Shown one piece after another: positions 12,501-34,879 of a stretch of 64,000 nucleotides of DNA. The stretch comes from Ditylenchus dipsaci (taxonomy: Eukaryota; Nematoda; Chromadorea; Rhabditida; Anguinidae): NCBI GenBank assembly GCA_004194705.1, contig SADC01001227.1:248001-312000 (forward strand). Direction: 5' to 3'. A program made the position numbers and the translations under genes. The notes under the pieces were generated by a model. It saw only the letters and a program-made list of their open reading frames with translations, did not search any database and was not told where the DNA came from. The stretch's first letter is position 1. Each line of letters opens with the position of its first letter.

Positions 12501-13930
12501 AATATAGGCACCAATACCACCCCACCCCCCAATTTGCATTGCCATTTATGTGTGTGTGCTGTTTCTTCAGTCTATTTTATTAGCCTAATTTCAAATGCAT
12601 ATATTATAAAGTATATTTGCATTTCTGTTTGCCCACATACCCGTTTTCTTCCTCTATCTTCTTTTCCCTGCAAAACAGTACTTTATCTTCTCCAAAGTAT
12701 TCCAACCAAAAAAGCTTCCACTCAATCAAAAAAGGCATAAGTTTGGCGGACAGAAGCCCCTTGTCTGACAAAAAAAAAGTCTGAGGGAATTCCCTCAAAT
12801 GGAAGATGGGAAATTAAGTAGTGAATAATAAAATATATTTTCTTCCTCTTCTTCATTCCACTACCCAAAAAGCCATGGAAACACGCGCTAGTGTCAGCAG
12901 GCTCTGTGTTTACTTCCTGGAGCTCCACACACTGACTAAGGGAGCAGAAGGGATTGAAGCAGACAGAAATTAGTTAGACACAAACGGCTAAGCACAACCA
13001 ATAAGTGTTAGAGAGCATGTTGTCTACACAGGGACACACTTGACTCAGATTTTAGCCGAAAATCAGGGTCGACTGATTAGGCAAAAGGTATTGGTAATAG
13101 ACAAAAGCTCAATGCCTTGGTGGTGGTATATTTCGCTGAAATCGGTTTTCTAAACATGCTCGCAAGTTCGAACCCGCATCGTACATGAAACAATTTTTAC
13201 TATTTTTGCGACAAAGACCCAGCTGACTCAATGGAGAGCGCCGCCTCACCCAATCTCTTTTTCTGGTCGCTATTGCTCCAACTGCTGCTGCTGCTCTAAT
13301 CCAATCGAAGAGCGAAAAAGACAAGCCTACTCACACGAAGAGACACTCCACACAAATTAGTTATAGATCACACAGTTAGTAGATAGACATTATGCACAGA
13401 CAACTCAACGCATACACACAGTTAACTCAGACATAATTGGAAAGGGGAGAGGCACAGCAGACATAGCAAGAAAAAGTAGTCTCCATTGCTGGCGACACTC
13501 TTCTGTCTGTGTGTCTATAGCTATTTTTCTACTAGGGGGTGGCGTGACAGTAGCAGCAGCAGCCTTCTCATTCGTGGAATCAACACACACGCAGCGACAC
13601 TACCACTGTTGTTGTGCGGGTGCCAGTGGTAGTAGTCATCTGAGTAGCTGATGCTGGAGTCAGCTGAGTATTCTTGCTACTTCTACCATTACTAATATTG
13701 TTATTTTTTCGGTTTTTTCTATGGAGGACTAAGGCTTGAGTGCGTACCAGCACATTTATTTGGTTAGGGTACATTGGACTTGGAATCTATTTTTTTTGAT
13801 TGGTCTGTTTGATTTGCCAGCCATTCAAGTTGGCGACTTTTCAGTCAGTTGTTGTTCATTGCGGATTTACAAGAGTTGTGAGTGACTTTATCTAATTTTT
13901 TGTTGATAAGACAGTGGGGAATTTCGGTAA
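12500..13930 (+). promoter_or_regulatory. Repeat-poor region upstream of HIPK, possible promoter and 5' UTR
   Basis: Unlike its surroundings, this stretch has few inverted repeats and a more balanced base composition. A GGTAAGG donor-like site at about 13928 and an acceptor ending at 14245 suggest a non-coding first exon spliced to the first HIPK coding exon. The role is inferred from position and composition alone. Confidence 0.3.
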
Positions 13931-14303
13931 GGAACCTTTCAACGATTTTTTAATGTGTTAATGTTTCAAGTTTTTTTGTATTCGTCCTAACATATGCTTT
14001 TCAATTTTTTTTAAATTCTGATGCATTTTTCAGGTTTTTCGTCGAGTTTTGGCATAGAAAGCTTAGGGTTTAGGCTTAGACTTCGGGTAGACCAGCATAT
14101 GTTGGGACAAACTCAAAAAAACCTTGAAATATTAATTATGAAAAAAATCGCTGAATCGTTAACTTACCAAAATTTCAAGTTAGTACTGCGCATTTTTGCT
14201 AAGCAGAATATTTTCGAAAAATTTTAATCAAAGATGGTATTTCAGGCAGTAGAGCGAGCACTGGAAACGGAGGCCTGCCTACTATCAGCTGGTTGCTGTC
14301 CCT

Positions 14304-26692
<12,389 letters not shown>

Positions 26693-27170
26693 GTGCAAAA
26701 ACCCTCTTCTTTTATTCTCAACAACAAGCTTGTGAAAAATGCAGCATCATCGCCCTACAAGCTTCTCAACAACCATCTGGTCATCATTAAAAAATTGTTG
26801 TTATTCTTGCAGTCAACACATTTCTTTTACTAAAACTTCATTTTTTTGCTTAATCTAATTGTTATTGTTCTCGCACCCCATTGTTCATATTTATTTGTTC
26901 TAATTTAGTGTTTTCCGCGATTTGTTTCACCTAAAATGTTGATAAATATGCTTAAAAAATCTCCACGAAATATTTGTTCGTTGATTTAAACTAGTATGGG
27001 TAATAATTCTACTTTTTAGCTATTCTTCTGTAATTGTTACACCGCCTACACTATTTCCCCATGAGTATCTATGCGACCAGTTAGACTTCATTGTAATATT
27101 TTTTTACTTTATCCAATATTTATGCTTCTGATACCGAAGCGGTTTAAAATGCAAAAAAAATAAATAAAAC
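26693..27170 (+). terminator. HIPK 3' UTR with polyadenylation signals
   Basis: Sequence after the HIPK stop is free of inverted repeats and ends in overlapping AATAAA hexamers at about 27159-27168, a plausible cleavage signal region for the kinase transcript. Confidence 0.45.
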
Positions 27171-29587
27171 AAAAACGCCCAAAAATGATTTTCAAATTTT
27201 TTATTGATGTTATTGTAATTTTATGGGAGTGATTGGCTGTGTATGTGTTCTTTTGTCTTTTTAGTAGTTTGTGTGTACACATGTATTTAACGCTATTTTT
27301 ATTTTTTGTCAATAAAGCAACTGTTGAATCAATTCCTTTTTTTGCACCACAAAATGCATTTGAAATCATGTAACTCAAATCATGTAACTTAATTGGCTTT
27401 TGTTTCAAGGAAAAAAAGGCATGAGAGCATTTCTGATGGTCTTCTTACCGGCTAGGCAATTCACCTGTTCTTTATGGTAATTCACTTGAATAAGCTTAAA
27501 AATGAGAGCAAACGAGTTCAAAGTATGCTAAATATCGTCAGAAGGCCACTTATTTATTTTAGAACGAGCCGTATTACCGCATTTCCTCTAATAAGCCGAC
27601 ATGTCAGGTTCTTTATCAATAGCCCAAAAATCTGAAAATTTTGAGGTCGGTCTCAAGATTTTTAGGTAAAATTCGGAAATCCAAAATAAAAATCGGTAGA
27701 GCTCGTCGGAGTTAAAAAATGCAAAACGAGACTTTTTCAAATTGAGTTAGGAAAAAAGCTATAAGCCGTTACAATCGCACAAATTTATTGTTCCATCCTG
27801 TAGTTTATGAATGATGGAGCCAAATATATTTTCTCTTGTTGTGATGTGTGGTGTGTATGCTTTTTTGTTCTCCCATGTCAGTTGATTAAAAGTATTGATG
27901 TGTTCGTAAGGCTTCTTTGCTCACTCTCTATCTATAAAAGCTGAAAAACGTGACTTTTTGTCAAAAATTTGAACACAACTTAGGTTTGAATGTGCGTTTT
28001 TAAGAGAGTCAGATCAATGCTCACTTCTTTTGTTTCTTGCTTGTTAGCTAGTGCGAAAAAACAAATATCGATTATGCAAAGCGTAGAGTACCTTAAATAG
28101 TTTTTGGATTTTTCGGAATCGCGAATAGGGGAATCCCCCCTTCCAGACAAAAAATGAGAATATTTTTCTGAAATTTCTTCATTTAAATCAACTGAATGTT
28201 GGTAGATAATTTAAACAACATTTTTATTTCTCGATTGGCCATGTTTAAGCTCAAACGAAAGCTGAGAGTCAGCTCCACACGGTTATTTGAAAAACAGAAA
28301 CATAAAGCCATCGTCATTGCTATTAAGGCTAAATTTAAATAAAACTTTTTACGAAGATGTCGATTTTTTTTTAATTTTTATGATTTTACACAAAACTTTT
28401 CGAATTTCGACCCACCAATCGTAATTATGAAAGCTTAGATTCTGGGCTTTTAGCTCTACAAAAAATCTTGTCAGAAAAATAAGTATTTGGAATTTCCCTG
28501 CGGGCCAAACTTTTTTCTTTGGAAATTGTAGTAAAGATTAAAAAAATGAGAAATTGTTTGTAATTCAAGTGTCTTATTAGTAATGTTAGGTATTGAAAAG
28601 AATGCTAAGATTTTTTTAATGCTCAACGTTAGCAATAACACATTTAAATCACAAACAATTTTTCTTTTTTTTTAATCTTTACCGAAATTTCTAAAGAAAC
28701 AATTAAAACTTTGGCACGCAGGGGAATTCTAAATACAGTCAACTCTCGATAATCCGTCACCCCTTGGGACCGCCATGGGGTGACGGATAATCAAGAGTGA
28801 CGGATTAGCGAGTGACGGATTAGCTTTATTTATTCAAGGCAAAACCAAACAAAGTGTCACGAAGGCAGTGTTTTCAAAAGGAAAGGCAAATTAAAAGTAA
28901 AGGCAAATTTTCATGCAAAGTAAAAGTAAAGGCAAAGTGAAAGGCAAATTTGCTTTTCCTTTCAGTTTGCTTTTCCTATTTGCCTTTCCTTTTGAAAGCA
29001 CTGCACGAAGGTGACGGATTATCGAGAGTGACGGATTAGCGAGTGACGGATTATCGATAGTTGACTGTACTTATTTTTCTGACAAGATTTTTTGTGTAGT
29101 TAAAAGCCCAAAATCTAAGCTTTCACAACTAAGAATGGTGGGTCAAAATTAAATTTTTTTTTGCGTAAAATCATTAAATATAAAAAAATCGACATTTTCG
29201 TGAAAAGCTGCAAATTTGAAAAAGTTTGATTAGCAACCACAATGGCTTTATGTTTCTGTTTTCTAGCATTACCGTGTAGAGCTGACTTTCAGCATTCGTT
29301 TGAGCTTAAACATGGCCAATCGAGAAATAAAAATGTTGTATAAATTATCTACCGACATCCAATTGGAATTGATTTAAATGAAGAAATTTCAGAAAAATAT
29401 TCTCATTTTTGTCTGGAAAGGGGAATTCCCCTATTCGCGATTTTTCGAATTTGACAGGCCGTGCAGTATTAAAGCAGTAAAAGCCAATGAAAGTTGGTTG
29501 TGGGTTCGATTACTACTGGAGGCAATCATTTCTCTGGACGTTTACTGTTTTTCCTTGCTTATTCTGATTTCATAGTCTAAAATTCAG
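27171..29587. other. Intergenic foldbacks between HIPK and the oxidase
   Basis: No gene is recognised. A long inverted repeat has arms at 28115-28520 and about 29070-29455, with a smaller palindrome at its centre and a TA-flanked MITE (28736-29067) in the right arm. A half element with CCGCATTTCCTCTAATAAGCC lies near 27580. A tRNA-like GTGGGTTCGATTACTAC occurs near 29505. Confidence 0.6.
28736..29067. mobile_element. TA-flanked MITE with the empty site preserved in the opposite arm
   Basis: It begins CAGTCAACTCTCGATAATCCG and ends GATAGTTGACTG, bordered by TA at 28734-28735 and 29068-29069. The matching point in the left arm of the host inverted repeat (about 28480-28490, AAGTATTTGG) has a single TA and no insertion. 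Internally it has GTGACGGATTA repeats and an AAAGGCAAA-rich palindrome. Confidence 0.85.
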
Positions 29588-30738
29588 GCACACACACAAA
29601 TAACGGGCATTATTTCGAAGAATTTAAGAGTGGCTGTGGTTGGTCAAGGAGTAATTGGATTTTCTTCTGCATTAGCTATCAAACAAAATTTCCCTTCCGC
29701 AAAAGTACTTTTTAGTGGTTATGCAAACTATAGCAATGGACTGTTTTTGTTTAGATCACTCTTTTCTCAGACAGAAAATTTGACGAAACCTGTAGTTTCG
29801 GCCCTGCTGGTCTTTTTCGCTTGGACAATGTGGCTGATCGGTATCAGTATGAGCGACGACATAACTTAATTGAAGCTTTAGTGAGTGGGCCAGGGCTTCC
29901 TTTGAGTGGTTTGCAGAACTTGAGAAGAAGTATAGTCCTGAAGAGACAGGTGTCAAACTGGTCTCTGGACATTTTCAGTCTGACAACAAAGCCCTGTTGG
30001 ATATTCAGGCATGACGCATCCAAGTTCAAACAAACGTTTGAATAGTATTTTCAGGCCGAAGCTTATGGAGATATAGTCTACAACTTTCATTGGCTCACCT
30101 ACAGAGAGCGTAATTCCTTGTTCCCTAATCCTTCCAAGTAAGTTATAGCCAATTAAATCGGTTGATTGTATGGTCCATTACATCCAGATATGCCATACAC
30201 TACACACCTTATGCTTCAGAGGGCAGAAGGTATGTGCCATGGCTACACAAACAACTGTCTCTTTTAGATGAGGTTCACTTTCAGGAGCGTAAAATAGAGT
30301 CTCTCCAACAAGTAAATTAGTTTTCAGATAGTTAAATAGAAATATTCTCTTTTTTCAGCTAGTGGATGAGAACACCTTCGATTGTATTGTCAACTGTGCA
30401 GGACTTAATGGAGGCAAATTGGCTGGAGATGATGACTCAGTATATCCAGTCCGTGGAGTTGCTCTTGAGGTATTTAAATTACTTATTAGTTGCTTTTTGC
30501 ATTTTCAAAAAGTTAAGGTAAGAGCACCCTGGCAGAACATTTCAACTACAAAGATGTTGACTCCTTCACTATCCCATTGTAGTTTTCTATCGTACAAGTG
30601 TTTGTTTATTTGTTTGTGCAGGGTTGATACCGTCATACTGGGTACGAAGAAAAGAAGCTCATAGATCAGATCTCAAAATAACTGATGAAGACCGAACAGA
30701 CATTTGGGCGTTACCTGAAATTACACCCAACTTTCAAG
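29588..30738 (+). pseudogene. D-aspartate/D-amino-acid oxidase, 3'-truncated
   Basis: FAD enzyme that oxidises D-amino acids, normally in peroxisomes. Exons: 29588-29704, 29755-29840, 29882-30008, 30055-30137, 30188-30311, 30359-30469, 30518-30578, 30622-30738. The N-terminal VAVVGQGVIGFSSALAI is the FAD-binding GxGxxG motif; later come LVSGHFQ, RRYVPWLHKQL, VNCAGLNGGKLAGDDD, YPVRG and VRAPW, the order seen in the DASPO/DAAO family. No start Met is in frame in the first exon. The frame breaks once in exon 7 and twice in exon 8. The final third (substrate-binding GLRP and the C-terminal GHGGxG FAD motif) is missing: after 30738 the sequence passes into a SINE-like repeat. The intron after 30008 would need a G-C donor. 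The breaks may be sequencing errors, but the truncation is not easily explained that way. Confidence 0.75.
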
Positions 30739-30744
30739 GTTCAA

Positions 30745-30990
30745 AAAAAACCACGTGGATAGTATTGTTTGCACCCACAGGGTTTCGAATCGTTAACCTC
30801 GGTTTTGAGAAAATTTTGCGGAAATTTAATTTTCTTTGTCTGAACTAGCCAAACCAAGTGGTCGTCCACTTGGAGCAAATTTTTTTTTACTTTTTTCGGG
30901 TTCAAAAACCAGTTTTCTGGACTAATTCCGGCATGCTGAAGATGGTTTGATAGGGTTGAAAAAACCGCTTCCTCGAGCATTTTTCGAGTT
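30745..30990 (-). repeat. tRNA-derived SINE-like repeat after the oxidase
   Basis: On the minus strand it carries GATTCGAAACCCTGTGGGTGC, a T-arm-like end. The plus strand has CCAAGTGGTCGTCCACTTGG, a palindrome shared with repeats near 35.3, 37.8, 48.4 and 48.7 kb. It begins just where the oxidase homology stops. Confidence 0.4.
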
Positions 30991-31268
30991 TTAGTAAATC
31001 ACTTATACCCCAATACTCAAACAATACCATACAAAAATACAAGAAATAATTAGAAATTGTCTACCGTGGACTATCGCTAAAGGCCCTACAGAACACTAGC
31101 GTTCAAAAGCATCATAATAATGAGAACACTTGAGTGCGAAATTTAGACATGCGAGTGAGAGCAATAAGGTAGTTGCAGCTAGTCGAAAATAAAATTGTGA
31201 TTTTTCGGTTTGAGACAATACTAATTTCGAACTACGATTTTATTATTTACATTTTACAAACAGAGTAC

Positions 31269-32450
31269 TACCGTAAAACCTCTATTAATTAGGCCGGCCG
31301 GATTATTTTTCAACTACTTTCCAGGGGGCCGGATTAATAGAGGGGCCGGATTATTAGAGGGGTCGGATTATTTTTCGACCTTTTGAAAAGTTGTATTACT
31401 TTTTAGGGGGGATTGTTGAATTAACCTTTTTTCTGTTCTTATAATTGTTCTTTATTTATTTTTTTTTGCAATTTTTTTTAATTTTAGGATAGTTTTAAGT
31501 CAACTTGGACATTCTTGATTTGTATTTTCAGAAAAAATGACTACACGGTGTGTCAGAAAAAACGCGGACAGTTTCAAATTTTTGTCAAAAGCTCATGCGC
31601 ACCGTCTGAAAAAAAATTGTTTTGGTGTAAGCTATATAAACAAATTTTTCATCACAATTTTTATTTAGACTTTTATTGTAATTTTTAATTTCTTTCTGCA
31701 CGAGCTTGTAGCCCTCAATCTCAGCTTTTTTACGAAATATCAAACCGGTCATTTCTAAAATTTGAAAAATGAGAAGTTTGAAAAAAAATAGCAGCTTATT
31801 CCTTTTTAAACCTTAAATTTTCTATTTTTTCAAACTCCTTAGTTTTCTCATTGCAGACTTGACTTAGAACAGTTTGAAAGCTCGTTAGAAAGCTGAGATC
31901 CATGAATACAAGCTGGTGAAATAGGAAACAAAAAAGTACATTAAAAGTTTGAATAAAAATTCTAATATAAAATTTGTTTAATAAATTTAGACTTTTGACA
32001 TTGCACTTCAGTTACTACCTTCTTTCATTAGACTTTTTTTTTTTTGAAAATAGTAAGCAAGAATGTCCAGATGACATATAACTTTCCCAAACATTTAAAA
32101 GTTCAAAAATGAAGGAAACGTGATGAGATTAGCAATCAAATAATGGTCAATTAGCCCCTCAAAAGTCATGGTTCCTTTAACACCCAAGACACCCATAAAA
32201 CTTTTTAAACCTCAGTTAGATTATAAAAAATCTGAATTTTGAATAGGGTATACTTTATTGACACTAAAAATTTATACAAGATAATCGTACTGTCAAAAAT
32301 TCCACCTTACTTAGTAATTTCTGTACCATTCCAAAAATTAATAAAACCCCTTTTAAGCTCTTTAAAAGGGGGCCGGATTATTAGAGGGGGCCGGATAATT
32401 AGAGGGGCCTGATTAATAGAGGGGGCCTGATTAATAGAGGTTTTACGGTA
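31269..32450. mobile_element. 1.18-kb TACCGTAAAACCTC element
   Basis: Ends TACCGTAAAACCTCTATTAAT and ATTAATAGAGGTTTTACGGTA are inverted repeats with TA at the borders. Subterminal GGCCGGATTATTAGAGGGG units repeat at both ends. The interior contains a GTGTCAGAAAAAACGCGGAC-like segment but no open transposase. Confidence 0.75.
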
Positions 32451-32484
32451 ATTGAGTACCGATTTTAGAGAGAGGATCCTTTAA

Positions 32485-32925
32485 GAGGATGCTCCGGCTC
32501 CATCCTCCGGTTCCAGTGAAGACTGGAACCGGAGGATGGAGACAAAAAAAATTTGCCCGGAGGATGGAGCCGGAGGAAGAGGGGAAATAATTTTGGGCTG
32601 GAGACCGGAGCCGGAGGATGGAGACAAAAACAGGCGATGTCCATCCCTGCTATCCAGCTGGTTTAGATTTTATCCAGATGTTTTGAGGGTGCACTTAGTA
32701 TACTGTCAGAGCATGCGGTGCAGTGCAAAACTCGGTCGTCGGTTCGAGTCCCGATGCTGGTAGCCACTTTTTACTTCTCTAATTCAAAACTCGAGGCATT
32801 TGCTGACTCATCAATTGCCCCGGGACAGTTGATGAGTCAGCAAATGTCCCGAGACATTCCGTGACTCAGCAATGTCCCTAGACATTCCGTGACTCAGCAA
32901 ATGTCTCGAGACATCTTCTGACTCA
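32485..32925. repeat. Minisatellites and a tRNA-like fragment
   Basis: 32485-32635 consists of GGAGGATGGAGCCGGAG-like units. 32700-32762 carries GCATGCGGTGCAGTGC and GGTTCGAGTCCCGA, a B-box with a poor clover leaf. 32798-32852 is a hairpin with CATTTGCTGACTCATCAA arms, followed by repeats of GACTCAGCAAATGTC. No gene seen up to the Nup43 stop. Confidence 0.5.
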
Positions 32926-33403
32926 GTAAATTTTCTAAATTCATAGGAGTAGGTCCAAATACGTAAATTGGTAAATATCTTGAGATGTGTCACTATAACG
33001 GAGCAAGATCTATCAGTTTCTTGATGTTGAATAATTATGTCTTGCTGATACGGCACTTAGTGCAAAGTTGATGAGTCGACTAAGTATGCACCACTCGTAG
33101 TGCACGATCAGTCCATTTTTATGGTTGGTTAGTTTTGCCCCGGCCGGGTCCTTTCCTGCCAGTTCGGAAAGCTGACTTAATTTGGATATTTTTCGGGGCA
33201 TAATCAGATATGTTTTGTCTCGTCAGAAAGAACCGTAAAAATCAACTTTTTACCCCGTTCTCACTCAAAACTCAAGTAGTGTAAAACGAGGCGTGTTATA
33301 TCAAATGCATTCTCAATTGGATTGTGATACACCCAGTTACTAACCTGAGACACATGACATCGCAAAAAAAATATTGGAAGAACCCAACCGAAAATTACAG
33401 TCT

Positions 33404-34836
33404 TTAACCAAGTGCAAAGTAAACAATCCAAACAGAGGAAATCAGTGAAAATCGAGATTTTTTTAAGAAAATCAATTCGCAAGTGTTTGAGCCAACCACT
33501 AGGGCACTTTCAGAGACATCAAAACAGCTGAGCAATTTGGGATCGTCTTCTACCAATGCATTCAAGCCGATATTTGTCCACACTTTGCCAGATAGCCATA
33601 TGTTTCCATGTATTTTGTCGTCATCATTCGATCTCGCATCCTAAAATATTGCACTACTGCTGGGCCCCATTAAAAGGGGCAAAAAACCCACGGTTGATAA
33701 TTCAAAGAAGAAGCGTCCCAATGAATCAATCCTGTGTCGGACGAAGAGAAAAAATTATTTGGATAAACCGGATTGAAATAACCTGCAAAAAGAAATATAA
33801 TGACTATGAAATTATTTTTAAACAGCACTTACACAGTTTACGGAATCTGGACAAACTTTCAATAAATTCGGAAGGTCTTGCTAGGAGCTCGAATGTCGAA
33901 GAAGGAAATATGGCCAGAGTTGGTCCCAAAAGCAATCTGAAAAAACCGTCACTGCTCATTTAACTATGTAGGTTAGATAACTAACCACATTAGGCTCCGA
34001 AGGATGAGAAGCAATTGCTGTCACAGAATCATTCATGCAGCAACAGCTTTGGAAACTACTGGAATTCTGCTTAAAATCGAAAACTCCAATGAAGGCTTGG
34101 CCGGCTGGCGAATATCCCAGAGATGAACCTGGCCTGTGGTATGAGCGCTGACCAGCTGGGAAGTGCCATAAGAAACTAGAGAAGTGACTTCCATCAAATC
34201 CTAAAAAGTTCTATGAGCTTACTCGAATTTAACCCTAAATAAATAGCCTACAGTTGTTACAAATCGAAGTTTGGGAGCTGTAACTGCTATCCATTGGGAT
34301 CCGCACAATTGAACCAGTGTCACTTCCCGAGAAAATTGTATTAGAGACCACACATACAGCTGTTGACGAAGCCTTGGCGTGAACAGTGGAGTAGGTTTGC
34401 TTGCTTTCCAATGCTTCACCGCTACATCCGAAAACTTTGATGTCACCATTGCTGAGTCCAACCACAAATCGAGACTGAGAGACCACTCTGTAAACAATTT
34501 CAGAAGTTGTAAACATTTTTAACAAAACAAAAAGCCCTACGATATATCGTTGACATCCGATTCGACCTTTTGGCAAGAAAGCTTTTCGATTCCTGATGAC
34601 TCTTCTGTTGGCTCATTTTTAGTGCTCCAAAGAGTAACAGAGTCAGACGCTGCATGTTTGGCTTTGCCCCAGGAACCAGTCACGAAGTATTCTGCGTTGT
34701 CATATTCATCGAGCAGAAATTTTACCTAGAGTAAGAAAATACGAGAGGGACTTTTTATGAGGCGATATACCTTTGATATTTTAGCACCAGCATATTCTCT
34801 TCTGCAATGTGATTCGTGCGCTTGATCGGATGTCAT
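33404..34836 (-). CDS. nup43: Nucleoporin Nup43 (WD-repeat)
   Basis: Component of the Nup107-160 (Y) complex of the nuclear pore. Exons in transcript order: 34836-34771, 34725-34541, 34487-34252, 34200-33986, 33936-33833, 33782-33688, 33640-33404. The protein starts MTSDQAHESHCRREYAGAKI, then EYFVTGSWGKAKH and VTLWS (compare ATGSWDN..ISLW in animal Nup43), RFVVGLSNGDIKVF, HTTGQVHLWDIRQPAKPS, ASHPSEPNV, FGTNSGHISFFDIRAPSKT, FNPVYPNNFFSSSDTGLIHWD and SALVVGSNTCELIF: a seven-blade propeller in family order. The frame slips by one base at four places: the exon 3/4 junction, in exon 4 near 34070, in exon 5 near 33875 (AA for AAA) and at the start of exon 6 (TT for TTT). Domain order and ends are otherwise intact, so sequence error is likelier than decay. 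An inverted-repeat block begins just upstream of its start. Confidence 0.82.
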
Positions 34837-34879
34837 ATTGGAGTCTAAATCGAATCGTTTAAATGTGTAAATAGTCAAA

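Noticed and set aside
29588..30738. Treating the oxidase frame breaks alone as proof of a dead gene
   Set aside because: Similar one-base breaks occur in ribosomal protein S9 and three other genes, so they are poor evidence; only the missing C-terminal part supports loss.
32703..32762. tRNA gene candidate with GGTTCGAGTCC
   Set aside because: A B-box is present, but no closing acceptor or anticodon stem can be drawn.
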